DNA of 33,430 nt from CAZDBA01 sp964503615 (GCA_964503615.1 CAZDBA010000037.1:1-33430), one strand, 5' to 3'; positions 8,612 to 17,047 are shown, numbered from the stretch's first letter. Numbers and translations: made by a program. Notes: generated by a model not told the origin, from the letters alone.

Positions 8612-9565
8612 TTATTTTTGAAAGGGAAAACGGAAGACCATCTTCAAAAAGCGAGGCAAGTCCATCCAGAACTTTTTGTTGACCCAGCTCATGCGATCTT
8701 TGCTCAGGCCTTCTGAGGTCAAACTCCAAGTCCCAGTCGAACCGCCGATCACGTTGCGACCACCGGCCAGTTTCTGATTCTGCTTGGCCTCCTGCCCTGA
8801 AACATAGACGTTCAAACGACTGGTTTGCATGTGAGAGTAATCGTGCGATTGATGAACGACTTTGACCAATTCTGTAAAATCGATCACGGGCAAACCGATT
8901 GATTTTGCGTGAGCCAACATCCAGTTGTCCCAGTTCCCGCGGCCAACCACGAAATCGGGGATGCTGCGAAACTGATCTCGCGTGAAGGCAAAGTACTCTT
9001 TGCAAACAACCGGCGCCAATTTTCCGTTTTTCTTAACGTCGTCCAACAACTTGGCGACCGCCTGTGGATTGGCAAAGTCGATTTCGTTGGTAACGTCCAA
9101 GTCAATTCGTCGTCCGAACGCCACAAATGAATCGACCTTTTCACTGGCCAGCACAAACTCCAATGATGACAGTAGGTTTTTCAACAGGATTACATCACAG
9201 TTGCAATAGATGAAAACATCCGCCTCTGAAAGTTCAGCAGCCGCGCGGAATGCATCACTCAGCAGCGGGGTGCCCTGATCGTTCTTGCCAACGGAGCCAT
9301 AGTGCATCGTGCCCAACTCGCGGGCTGCCATTTCAACGCCTTCGTCGTCACCCATCAAGATCACTTCGACGTCAGAACAGAGCGCCTTCCAACTGCGAAT
9401 CGCATTGGACTGAATCAACGAAATATGGGGATCAACAAACGGTTTGGGCAACGTAAAGATCGCAATCTTTGCCGCAGTTTGCAAAGCCGTTGTCGAGCCG
9501 AGAGGTTTCTGACCAAGCTGACTGGTTTCTTCGATTGCCTGCTTGTTTACTGGACCTTGAATCAC
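8612..9565 (-). CDS. Putative glycosyltransferase, GT-A-like
   Basis: A soluble 317-residue protein without signal peptide. It opens with a strand KIAIFTLPKPF followed by a QSNAIRSWKAL helix and a VEVILMGDDEG strand, and has an FIYCNCDVILL segment, an NxD-like version of the GT-A DxD motif. Later GRGNWDNWMLAHAKS resembles the acceptor-side segment of GT-A enzymes. It starts with GTG at 9565, whose GTGA overlaps the TGA stop of the upstream GT8 gene, so the two are probably translationally coupled. I do not recognise a named family; the glycosyltransferase call rests on these motifs and the cluster. Confidence 0.7.
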   Translation of the reverse strand: MIQGPVNKQAIEETSQLGQKPLGSTTALQTAAKIAIFTLPKPFVDPHISLIQSNAIRSWKALCSDVEVILMGDDEGVEMAARELGTMHYGSVGKNDQGTPLLSDAFRAAAELSEADVFIYCNCDVILLKNLLSSLEFVLASEKVDSFVAFGRRIDLDVTNEIDFANPQAVAKLLDDVKKNGKLAPVVCKEYFAFTRDQFRSIPDFVVGRGNWDNWMLAHAKSIGLPVIDFTELVKVVHQSHDYSHMQTSRLNVYVSGQEAKQNQKLAGGRNVIGGSTGTWSLTSEGLSKDRMSWVNKKFWMDLPRFLKMVFRFPFQK

Positions 9566-10632
9566 TTGTGAAACCTCGCTGCCAGTTTGCGATAGTTTAC
9601 GATCCAGGTTTTAATCACCGTCAAAGCAAACCGATCCCATTTGCTGCGCAGGCTAAACTGGACAGGCTCAGGACGCCAATCTTTCCAAGCCGTCTCGTCC
9701 AGTTTTTCAAAGAACATTTCCTTTTCAGGATGGGCCGTAATCGGGTCCCAAGGTTTCCATTCGGTCGTGTAGTGAATCACCGCTGGCCGCTCAATCATCT
9801 CAGCAAACTGATCTTTGGCGATCGGAGCGTTCTCAATTCCGGGAAATTCAAACGCATGTGCTCCTTGATTCCACCTTAATGGCAACTGGCCCCAGCGACC
9901 GGAGAACACAACGTTCAATGCGTATTGGTCCCAGCACCATACATGCCGTTGGTTTTCGGCCAAACAGTTTAGTAATCGTTGCGACACGTTATCGGCTCGC
10001 CACCGATCCAGATGCATCACCATAATTCCACTGTTGAAGTAAGGCGCATCACCGTCCAACCCCAACTCTCGATAATTCCGGATTGGCGAAAGCACGGCCA
10101 GATACGGACTGGATTTTTTAAAGTTGTAGTCGGCCGCTTTCGCATCCACAAACGGACAGGCAACGTCAGGAACCGCCCAGCAATAGTGGTCGTGCTGCTC
10201 CAATTCCCAGAGCTCAACCAAGTCCCCAAGAATCAAGAGATCAGAATCGAGGTAGATTACTTTGGTAACCTCTTCTGGCAACCATTCGGCTGCCAGCAGT
10301 CGGTAATACGCGGTGTGCGTGATGTGATGCGAAGTCGAAAGCTCTAGCAGCGAGCTGACTCGGTCCGCACATGGCTGAACAACCTGGATTTCAACATCAA
10401 ACTCCGCAAGCGATTGTTTGATCTTTTCCCAGCTGCTGTCAACGATTCCGCCATCGATGAGAAAGACCTTTAATCGGTGACCTGCTCGCAACGATTCTGC
10501 AGCCGTCCGCAACGTAACGCATAAACTTTTCGCGTAGTTTTCATCCGCTGCGCATAGGACCTGAACTGTGTCCGAAGCGTTGGAAGCTTCGAAACAGGCT
10601 GGCGTTTCAGACTGTGGAACTTTTTGGATCAA
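9562..10632 (-). CDS. Glycosyltransferase family 8
   Basis: The 356-residue protein carries the GT8 signatures in order: strand VQVLCAADENYAKSL, KVIYLDSDLLILGDL with DxD at 129-131, YFNSGIMVMHLDRWR, WDQYALNVVF, and HYTTEWKPW near the C-terminus. GT8 enzymes such as LPS glucosyl/galactosyltransferases use UDP-sugars with retention of configuration. The TTG start at 10632 lies one base after the stop of the upstream gene, and the end overlaps the next gene by GTGA. There is no membrane segment, so it is probably cytosolic and membrane-associated. Confidence 0.9.
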   Translation of the reverse strand: MIQKVPQSETPACFEASNASDTVQVLCAADENYAKSLCVTLRTAAESLRAGHRLKVFLIDGGIVDSSWEKIKQSLAEFDVEIQVVQPCADRVSSLLELSTSHHITHTAYYRLLAAEWLPEEVTKVIYLDSDLLILGDLVELWELEQHDHYCWAVPDVACPFVDAKAADYNFKKSSPYLAVLSPIRNYRELGLDGDAPYFNSGIMVMHLDRWRADNVSQRLLNCLAENQRHVWCWDQYALNVVFSGRWGQLPLRWNQGAHAFEFPGIENAPIAKDQFAEMIERPAVIHYTTEWKPWDPITAHPEKEMFFEKLDETAWKDWRPEPVQFSLRSKWDRFALTVIKTWIVNYRKLAARFHK

Positions 10633-10633
10633 T

Positions 10634-11986
10634 TCAACGACTTCGATTTTGACGCGAAAGTGTTTCGGAGATTTTGGGTTCAGTGGTATTCGGCTTTTTG
10701 AATCGAGCCATCCAGTCGATCAGCTTTTGACGGATACGGACAACCGGACCTGCAATCGGGTGTTTCTCGATCTGCTGGAAAATCTCGTGGGCTTGATTCA
10801 ATTCCGATTGAAGCTGCTGGATCTCCCCGTGCAAATGTTTGATCTCACGCCTTGAGTGCGCTAACTGTGTTTGCAACTCGATGGTATCTGTTTCCTGAAA
10901 CTCGGAAAATTTGGGAAACAAAGTCGCTGGATCAAACTCGTTTGTTGAATTTACAACCAGGTCTTTCAACATGTTTGGAGGGAATTCCAATTTTTGGCCC
11001 TCGGCAAGATCGGCGATGACCAACATCCGCTTGACCAATTCAACAAAACGCTCGGTCGCATTTTCAGTTTCGAGCAAACCGGACTTGAGCAAGTACTTTT
11101 GCAATTGCTGTTTGGCTGGCGAAGGGCTGGCCAGTTCTGTAATTGTTTCCGTGAATTGAGTCTCTGCTGTAATTCGCCAAGCAGCAGGAACCAAGTGGGG
11201 TGAATTGTTAAAGTCCAGAAGTGCAACGGGACGGTCCAGCAACATCGCTTCTAACATGGCCGTCGATGGCGTTGTGATTACCGCATCAATATCGACCAAC
11301 ATCTCCTTGAGCTCCATTCCGCTCAGGTCATCACAACGATTCTCGACCGAGACTTCCTCAGCAAGCTCACCGGTCAATCGCCAAACGACTTTGAGCTGGC
11401 GACCGTTTATCGTTGGATTGTCTTGCAACCACTTTTTCAACAGTAAAAAACTGGTCTTTGTTTTGTTGATTTGCTCCGGTGTAAAGCCCGGACATTTCGC
11501 ACTCATAATCAAAAGACGAAAATCATCGGTGGCGCTGACCGGCAAGTCACTGGGGTTTGTTAGACCGGTCTCTGACCGTGCGTAGTCATCCAGTCGGGGT
11601 ACACCAACCAGCTCAGTTTTCGTCGCGTTGCCCCACGAGTTCAAAATTGCCAGTTGCGAGGGGCCAATACAGGCGACTTTATGGGCAAGCGCGGGTCGCA
11701 TTGTCCACGGACACGCCGGTTCGTCTTGCCGATTCTCCCAAGCGTTTCGCCACTCAAGAATGCCGTCGATCATGTACAACGTGGCCACGTTTTTTGACTT
11801 AAGCTGCACAACACAGTCTCGAAACCTGTCAAAGTGCTCACTGTAGAAAATGGCCAAGTCACCTTGTTTGGCTTTTTCGATTACCTTTTGGGGCGAAGCA
11901 ATCTCGACCGGCATCCGTTCAGCAATCGGCGCAGCGTGATGCGCGACTTCTGCGTGAGTACCGACAAAGTAAACTGTTTGTGCCAT
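10634..11986 (-). CDS. Putative GT-B-type glycan synthesis protein with C-terminal coiled coil
   Basis: 450 residues from the ATG at 11986, which lies just beside the N gap. It starts with an N-terminal strand (MAQTVYFVGTH) and shows a GT-B-like C-terminal half: LLIMSAKCPGFTPEQ, then DIDAVITTPSTAMLEAMLLDRPVALLDF, the helix-turn seen in UDP-GlcNAc epimerase and CDP-glycerol transferase-like proteins. A coiled coil follows (IELQTQLAHSRREIKHLHGE onward, heptad Leu/Ile), then a basic tail. It is the first gene of the packed glycosyltransferase group. The open frame on the gap-containing sequence runs through the N to 12163, but that N-terminal part is an artefact of the duplicated flank in another frame. 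Confidence 0.75.
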   Translation of the reverse strand: MAQTVYFVGTHAEVAHHAAPIAERMPVEIASPQKVIEKAKQGDLAIFYSEHFDRFRDCVVQLKSKNVATLYMIDGILEWRNAWENRQDEPACPWTMRPALAHKVACIGPSQLAILNSWGNATKTELVGVPRLDDYARSETGLTNPSDLPVSATDDFRLLIMSAKCPGFTPEQINKTKTSFLLLKKWLQDNPTINGRQLKVVWRLTGELAEEVSVENRCDDLSGMELKEMLVDIDAVITTPSTAMLEAMLLDRPVALLDFNNSPHLVPAAWRITAETQFTETITELASPSPAKQQLQKYLLKSGLLETENATERFVELVKRMLVIADLAEGQKLEFPPNMLKDLVVNSTNEFDPATLFPKFSEFQETDTIELQTQLAHSRREIKHLHGEIQQLQSELNQAHEIFQQIEKHPIAGPVVRIRQKLIDWMARFKKPNTTEPKISETLSRQNRSR

Positions 11987-11989
11987 CAA

Positions 11990-12089
11990 NNNNNNNNNNN
12001 NNNNNNNNNNNNNNNNNNNNNNNNNNNNNNNNNNNNNNNNNNNNNNNNNNNNNNNNNNNNNNNNNNNNNNNNNNNNNNNNNNNNNNNNN
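11990..12089. other. Assembly gap (100 N), 55-base duplicated flanks
   Basis: The 55 bases 11935-11989 are identical to 12090-12144. Unlike the other two gaps the flank is unique, non-repetitive coding sequence, so the simplest reading is that two contigs overlap by 55 bases and were not merged. Collapsing the overlap gives an intact glycosyltransferase gene starting 43 bases after the DUF1559 stop. Confidence 0.95.
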
Positions 12090-12184
12090 CGTGATGCGCG
12101 ACTTCTGCGTGAGTACCGACAAAGTAAACTGTTTGTGCCATCAAAGGTTTGCGTGTTAGGCATGTAGAAATGTTCAAAGAGTAA

Positions 12185-13141
12185 TCAGTCTTTCAGCGAG
12201 ACGATCTCACCATCGTTACGAGAGCATAGTTTTCGCAGAACATCCTCATCTGTTTGGTTCGATAAGGTTTGCACACTACCATCTCCCATGACAAAGTTCG
12301 TCGTCGAGGAGTGGTAGCTTCCAAACACAGCTGTATCGCCGGGACCTGGCGAAGGAATGTCCGAATTCTTGGCAATGCCGACGCCGAAACCTCCGATACG
12401 CATCGCCGTACCCGGTTCTTCTCCATTATAGATACAGCCATCTCCCCAACCGCCGGGCTCCTGTTCGAATTTAAAGCTGACCGCTTTCTCGCCAAAGAAA
12501 ATCGTATTCGTCAAACCATCTGAATTAACGTCACGAAACGAGTAACGCCCGATCGGCGACTTGACCAGACGACCGTTGTCGATGGGGTTGTCTTGTTCAA
12601 AGCCGGAACTGATCACGCCATCGGTAGGCACATCAAATTGGGCCCAAGCGTCACCCGGAAAGAAGCGGGACGAGCCAGCGTTACCGGCGTAGTCAGCTAC
12701 ACACCCAACTTGCTCCCCATTTGTTTCCGAATTGCTAAGCGGAGTACCGGAACGTCGTGAGGGGCAAATGAATACAGGCGAGATCGTCTGCACAGCCCTT
12801 GTTGGCTGGCGAGAGTACCGTGCCTTGAGGTCAAACAGATCGAAAAGGTTCCCCTCTTCGAGGTGTGGCAAAAGGAAAACAGGCCAAGTCAAAAACCCAT
12901 CATTGGGTCGACTTGGCGGGATTTGCTTTTGCACGTCGTGGTACAACTGTGTTGCCAATCCAATCTGATGAAGATTGTTGGAACATGTTGTACGGCGAGC
13001 CGATTCACGAACCGTTTGAACTGCGGGTAACAGTAGTCCAACCAAGATCCCGATAATAGCGACGACAACCAGCAGCTCCACCAATGTGAACCCACTGTTG
13101 GAGTGTCTGTATTGATTCGATTTACCTGGATTAAAAATCAT
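12185..13141 (-). CDS. DUF1559 pseudopilin-like protein (H-x9-DG)
   Basis: The N-terminus carries a type IV pilin/type II secretion prepilin motif, GFTLVELLVVVAIIGILVG: cleavage after Gly and methylation of Phe with Glu at +5. A DUF1559 domain follows. Near the C-terminus YHSSTTNFVMGDGS gives the His-x9-Asp-Gly motif characteristic of planctomycete prepilin-type proteins. I chose ATG 13141 (318 aa), which places the pilin motif about 17 residues in; an upstream start at 13183 is possible. Planctomycete genomes carry many copies; a role in pseudopilus-like secretion or surface structure is assumed, not shown. It lies just upstream of the glycosyltransferase genes on the same strand. Confidence 0.92.
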   Translation of the reverse strand: MIFNPGKSNQYRHSNSGFTLVELLVVVAIIGILVGLLLPAVQTVRESARRTTCSNNLHQIGLATQLYHDVQKQIPPSRPNDGFLTWPVFLLPHLEEGNLFDLFDLKARYSRQPTRAVQTISPVFICPSRRSGTPLSNSETNGEQVGCVADYAGNAGSSRFFPGDAWAQFDVPTDGVISSGFEQDNPIDNGRLVKSPIGRYSFRDVNSDGLTNTIFFGEKAVSFKFEQEPGGWGDGCIYNGEEPGTAMRIGGFGVGIAKNSDIPSPGPGDTAVFGSYHSSTTNFVMGDGSVQTLSNQTDEDVLRKLCSRNDGEIVSLKD

Positions 13142-13183
13142 CTGTTTCGATTGTCCATCAAAATTACGGGACTGAGTTTTCAA

Positions 13184-13527
13184 AAGCCCTTTAGAAGACC
13201 ATTTTACTTGCGCGTAAAACGACGTCTAATTCGTGCCGACTGAAAACTTTAAACGTTGGAAGAACGTGATTGGAGGAAAGACCAGAAAAGCCGGGGCAGA
13301 CCGTCAAGACGGAGGAGATCCCACAGTCAGGTTAGCTTTTCTGTAACCATCCTTCAACGATTGGGCGAAAAACCAAACAAATGCGCCCCAATTTGCGTAG
13401 CCCAAACTACACAAGTGATAAAACCCAACCTCCCAATCAATCAAGATGACTGCATTTCAATACATTTGCATCGTGGGAGCTGGCTTGGCAAAGTAACACT
13501 ACGCCTCAATCGGAGCTCTGTTATTAA
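13184..13527. other. Intergenic region between M28 peptidase and DUF1559 gene
   Basis: This stretch follows the M28 peptidase stop and precedes the DUF1559 start, both on the minus strand. It is AT-richer than the genes and probably holds the DUF1559 promoter. A CCGTCAAGACGG small palindrome is present but has no T-run. A plus-strand open frame crosses it into the peptidase gene without a credible protein. I see no RNA gene. Confidence 0.45.
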
Positions 13528-14967
13528 TTATCTTCCGCCAGCGTTTGCCGCCGGGCGAGGTGTAACTTCACCGTTCGCCATTGGAAGCGAGCCAACGAAC
13601 AGACCTTGGATCACGCTTGTCATGTGACGTAGATCCAGTTTCTCCCAGTGGTCACCCGGTTGGTGGTAATCCGCATGTAGAGAACCGGCTGAAAAGCTGT
13701 GGGCAACGACTCCCTTATCAACAAACGGAGCATTGTCACTTTGGCGATAAAGCATCGCGCTGAATTTGGGATGTTCGAAAATGCGCATGTCAACTTTCAT
13801 GGCCGCTTCGTTCATAAGCTGCCCCAAGTCAGACTGGTGCCAACCGGTCATCCATGCTTTGCCGCTCGCGCCGGCTTCGGGACGACCCACCATTTCGATG
13901 TTGATGTTCGCGACGGTGTTCTCCAAAGGCCACTCGGGTTGGTTCACATAATGACGCGATCCAAGTAATCCTTTTTCTTCGCCCCAAAACGTCATGAATA
14001 TCACGGTACGCTTGGGGGCAGTCGGCAACGCTCCATATGCATCGGCCAGTTCACAAACTGCCGTGCATCCAGAGGCGTTATCATCCGCTCCGTTGTTTAC
14101 GGTGTCGTCTCCGGCGGCTCGCCCAATGTGATCCAGATGAGCTGAGATAATGATCGCCTGCTTGGAAAGCTCAGGGTCACTGCCGGGCAAAACCCCAATC
14201 ACATTCTTTACAGCCGAAGCCCCCGTTACCTGTGCGGGTAAAGAGATCTTGAATTGGCTGTTCGCGTTGGCTTGGATTTTGGAGACAACCAGTGTCGGTG
14301 ATGGCCAAGTAAATCTTGGGTTCACGATGCTGGGAGATTGCCCCATTTGGGCTTGGGCTACCAACGGGCTGTCAGCGTCAGCCTGAATCAAGATCGCGGT
14401 CGCACCCCGTTGCCGGATCCCTATGGACGCAGACATGATCTCGAATTGGTCGCGAGGATCGTTGATCGCTTTGGGAGTTAGAACAACAGGACCGTTAAAG
14501 TTCATTCGCTTCCAGTTGTCGGTTTGATTGACGAAAGTCAATTTCCCATTGAACTCAAACGACTCCGCGCCGGCAGCAAGCATGCCAAAGTGTTGCAGTG
14601 CTGTACCGTTTTCAGCAATCGAGATTTTCCCCGCATTGTAGGACGTGGTGGCAATTTCGTGGATTTGAAAAAAACTGTCGGTGCCGTCGGGCCCTTTCGC
14701 ACCACCGACCAAACCGGCTCCCCGGAATCGAGCCGCAATGTAGCTGGCGGCGATATCCAATTCGGGGGAGGGAGTCTGCCTGCCTGCCAAGGCATCAGAC
14801 GCCAAAAACGCAATCGTTCCCGTAACGTCTTTCTCCGTTATTTCCAGAAGCGCTGTTTTCACTTCCGCAGGCAACGCCTCCTGTCCGTTGGACAACGATT
14901 CGGTAACAAAAAGGCCAGAAAAGAAAGTTAACGAGCCGACGATTGCGATTAAGAAAAGCTGTTTCAT
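13528..14967 (-). CDS. Secreted M28-family zinc aminopeptidase
   Basis: 479 residues with a signal peptide (about 1-28). A PA-like insertion (about 110-250) is followed by the M28 catalytic domain. Metal-binding and catalytic residues are visible: SAHLDH (His277, Asp279), NNGADDNASG (Asp295/296), WGEEKGLLGS (Glu330/331), NIEMVGR (Glu358) and a C-terminal HADYHQPGD (metal His). This is the classical co-catalytic two-zinc set. It is likely an exported exopeptidase working in nutrient recovery. It begins 36 bases after the stop of rph on the same strand, so the two may be co-transcribed. The tail is low complexity (PRPAANAGGR). Confidence 0.93.
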   Translation of the reverse strand: MKQLFLIAIVGSLTFFSGLFVTESLSNGQEALPAEVKTALLEITEKDVTGTIAFLASDALAGRQTPSPELDIAASYIAARFRGAGLVGGAKGPDGTDSFFQIHEIATTSYNAGKISIAENGTALQHFGMLAAGAESFEFNGKLTFVNQTDNWKRMNFNGPVVLTPKAINDPRDQFEIMSASIGIRQRGATAILIQADADSPLVAQAQMGQSPSIVNPRFTWPSPTLVVSKIQANANSQFKISLPAQVTGASAVKNVIGVLPGSDPELSKQAIIISAHLDHIGRAAGDDTVNNGADDNASGCTAVCELADAYGALPTAPKRTVIFMTFWGEEKGLLGSRHYVNQPEWPLENTVANINIEMVGRPEAGASGKAWMTGWHQSDLGQLMNEAAMKVDMRIFEHPKFSAMLYRQSDNAPFVDKGVVAHSFSAGSLHADYHQPGDHWEKLDLRHMTSVIQGLFVGSLPMANGEVTPRPAANAGGR

Positions 14968-15003
14968 TGTTATTCTCTTAGTGCGACATAAATTGGAAAC
15001 GTT

Positions 15004-15723
15004 TTATTTAAAAGGCCAAGTACGACCTAACGCCTTTTTCTGGATAGCAGTTAATTCAGCGATGCCAGATTTACCCAGCTTGAGCAGTTGTTGAAGCTGT
15101 TTTTCGGTGAACGTTGACTCCTCGCCAGTCCCTTGGACTTCGACAAAGTTGCCGGTGCCGGTCATGACCACATTCATATCAACCTCTGCGGCAAAGTCCA
15201 TTGGATAATCAAGGTCGGCAACCGCTTTGCCATCCACAATCCCGACGCTTATCGCCGCGATGCTGTCGCGAAGCGGATAAACCGAGGGGTCTGGCAGTTC
15301 TTTTTTTATCGAAGCGATCGCGTCGACCAAGGCGATAAAACCACCAGTGATACTTGCCGTTCGCGTTCCGCCATCTGCCTGAAGAACATCGCAGTCGACC
15401 ACGATTGATTGCGGTCCCAACGCTTCCAAGTCCGCGACGGCTCGCAAGCTACGTCCGATCAGTCGTTGAATTTCCGTTGTACGACCATCGACTTTCTTGC
15501 GGTCACGCTGTTTGCGCGGGCTGGTACTGCCAGGCAACATGTTGTACTCGGCAGTGATCCATCCTTTACCAGAAGCATCCATCCACGGCGGAACTTTTTT
15601 GTCGATACTGGCTGTGCACAGCACGATCGTATCACCGCACTGATACAAAACACTGCCCGCAGAGGGACGCGTGAATTTCCGCTTTATTTTTACTGGGCGA
15701 AGTTGCCCCGGTTTACGTTTCAA
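15004..15723 (-). CDS. rph: Ribonuclease PH
   Basis: A phosphorolytic 3'-5' exoribonuclease that trims tRNA 3' ends. The 239-residue protein has the expected length and strong motifs: QLRPVKIKRKFT, GDTIVLCTASI, GWITAEYNMLPGST, DGRTTEIQRLIGRSLRA and DCDVLQADGGTRTASITGG. The last contains the conserved Asp pair of the catalytic site. The start is TTG at 15723, with AGGA eight bases before it; no better in-frame ATG exists. A terminator for the upstream gene (15831-15870) lies before it, so rph has its own promoter. Confidence 0.96.
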   Translation of the reverse strand: MKRKPGQLRPVKIKRKFTRPSAGSVLYQCGDTIVLCTASIDKKVPPWMDASGKGWITAEYNMLPGSTSPRKQRDRKKVDGRTTEIQRLIGRSLRAVADLEALGPQSIVVDCDVLQADGGTRTASITGGFIALVDAIASIKKELPDPSVYPLRDSIAAISVGIVDGKAVADLDYPMDFAAEVDMNVVMTGTGNFVEVQGTGEESTFTEKQLQQLLKLGKSGIAELTAIQKKALGRTWPFK

Positions 15724-15830
15724 AATCGTGTTCCTGCTTGCTGCAATATCTTTTCCAAATTCGCAAGCGTCCTGCTCGCCAAGCCGTTTAACTTAGGCTA
15801 TTCAAACGCAGGCTAGAACCCAGTGCGCAC

Positions 15831-15870
15831 AAAAAAACGCGTTCGCTTGATTGATTCAGCGAACGCGTTT
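15831..15870 (-). terminator. Intrinsic terminator of the CCAPAP repeat gene
   Basis: A perfect 13-bp stem, AAACGCGTTCGCT (15835-15847) with AGCGAACGCGTTT (15858-15870), has a 10-base loop. Read on the minus strand it is followed by seven T, about 50 bases after the repeat gene stop. Its polarity supports the minus strand as the coding strand of the repeat gene. Confidence 0.9.
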
Positions 15871-15921
15871 GAGAATATTAGAATCTTGCCGATTGATAAT
15901 CGGCGAGATAATCAAACGAGC

Positions 15922-16731
15922 TTATCGGCTAGCTCGGCGTGAAGTCAAACGTGAAAGAACTCGACGCTTAGCTGGAGCCGCGCAAGGATCAGCAACAGGA
16001 CAAGCTGTTGCACAAGGTGCTGGTGCTGGTGTAGCACAGCAAACTGGTGCTGGAGCAGGTGCCGGTGCTGGAGCGCAACAAACTGGTGCTGGAGCAGGTG
16101 CCGGTGCACAGCAAGGAGCTGGTGCAGGTGCAGGTGCCGGAGCGCAACAAACAGGTGCTGGAGCTGGAGCTGGTGCACAGCAAGGAGCTGGAGCTGGTGC
16201 AGGTGCTGGAGCAGAAACAACAACAGGTGTCGGTGCCATAACTGGAGCACTTACAACAACAGGAGCACTTACAACTGGAGTAGATGCACAGCAAGGAGCG
16301 GGTGTAGGTGCTGGAGCGCAGCAAGGTGCTGGAGCTGGAGCTGGAGCTGATGCACAGCAAGGAGCTGGTGCGGGTGCTGGTGCACAGCAAGGCTTTGGAG
16401 CTGGTGCGCAACAAGGCTTTGGAGCTGGTGCNNNNNNNNNNNNNNNNNNNNNNNNNNNNNNNNNNNNNNNNNNNNNNNNNNNNNNNNNNNNNNNNNNNNN
16501 NNNNNNNNNNNNNNNNNNNNNNNNNNNNNNNCAAGGCTTTGGAGCTGGTGCGCAACAAGGCTTTGGAGCTGGTGCACAGCAAGGAGCTGGAGCCGGTGCC
16601 GGTGCTGGTGCACAGCAAGGATCACAGCAATTGTCTTTCTTTCCTCTCAAATTCTTAAAAAGTTGAGCGTCAGCGTCAGACACGAAAACAAATGAGCCGA
16701 TCAAAATCAGCGGTAGTACAAAACGGTGCAT
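15922..16731 (-). CDS. Secreted Cys/Ala/Pro-repeat protein (CCAPAP repeats), interrupted by gap
   Basis: From the ATG at 16731 the protein has a signal peptide of ~23 residues (MHRFVLPLILIGSFVFVSDADA), preceded by a strong ribosome binding site (GAGGAG, 9 bases before ATG). Next comes LFKNLRGKKDNCCDPCC, and then repeats of CCAPAPAP, CCAPAPKP and variants with TP and SP. The end is basic, with KRRVLSRLTSRRASR. A Val/Ser/Ala-rich block without Cys (SAPVVVSAPVMAPTPVVV) splits the array. The vicinal Cys pairs could form a cross-linked wall or surface material; Cys-rich planctomycete wall proteins are known. The repeat number is uncertain because a 100-N gap lies inside. Confidence 0.8.
   Translation of the reverse strand: MHRFVLPLILIGSFVFVSDADAQLFKNLRGKKDNCCDPCCAPAPAPAPAPCCAPAPKPCCAPAPKPXXXXXXXXXXXXXXXXXXXXXXXXXXXXXXXXXXAPAPKPCCAPAPKPCCAPAPAPAPCCASAPAPAPAPCCAPAPTPAPCCASTPVVSAPVVVSAPVMAPTPVVVSAPAPAPAPAPCCAPAPAPAPVCCAPAPAPAPAPCCAPAPAPAPVCCAPAPAPAPAPVCCATPAPAPCATACPVADPCAAPAKRRVLSRLTSRRASR
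15985..16625 (-). repeat. Coding tandem repeat (Cys-Cys-Ala-Pro units)
   Basis: Short units of roughly 15-24 bases encode CCAPAP-type steps; they read on the opposite strand as GCACAGCAAGGAGCTGGT and similar. Units near the gap are nearly identical (CAAGGCTTTGGAGCTGGTGC repeated), while those towards 16000 are more diverged, suggesting recent expansion on the side of the gap. Confidence 0.85.
16432..16531. other. Assembly gap (100 N) inside the repeat gene
   Basis: The 44 bases 16388-16431 are identical to 16532-16575 and are themselves two copies of a 20-base unit. The gap reflects collapse of the tandem repeat. The reading frame across it is not determined by the sequence. Confidence 0.95.
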
Positions 16732-17047
16732 TTTAGGGTCTCCTCTGGTAAGCACCAAGAAATAGTTAACTTGGCGGCTATTATCCTGCTTAGCCCATTC
16801 CGTTCAACGGCTCAAAGGAACTTCTTTCCCAATTTGACCAAATATAATTGTCTTCCCCACCAACTGCCTAAAACGGCCCTGAAGGCTAAATTTTGAGCCT
16901 AAAATTACGCGCTTCATCAGTCTGCCCTTAAAGCAGCAGAGAACCAAATGAGATCATCTCGCGACATGCTCTATTTTGCTAAATCTATCAAGCCAAGCGA
17001 AGAATTCTGAATCCATTTCACCTGCCCTTACCACGACGAAAAAAAGG
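16732..17047. other. Intergenic region upstream of the repeat gene
   Basis: It contains the GAGGAG ribosome binding site just before the repeat gene start, an AT-rich area (around 16835-16855) that could be its promoter, and an imperfect palindrome GGCTAAATTTTGAGCC near 16883. No protein-like open frame or RNA gene is seen. Confidence 0.45.

Noticed and set aside
10634..12163. Extended glycosyltransferase start at 12163 reading through N
   Set aside because: The extra N-terminus comes from the duplicated 55-base flank read in a different frame and is joined only by N.
13256..13627. Plus-strand open frame of 123 codons before the M28 gene
   Set aside because: It is partly antisense to the peptidase gene, Arg/Lys-rich at the start, with no family likeness.
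15851..16666. Plus-strand Gly-Ala-Gln (silk-like) repeat protein of 271 aa
   Set aside because: It is the complement of the CCAPAP gene. The minus strand has the signal peptide, ribosome binding site and correctly oriented terminator.
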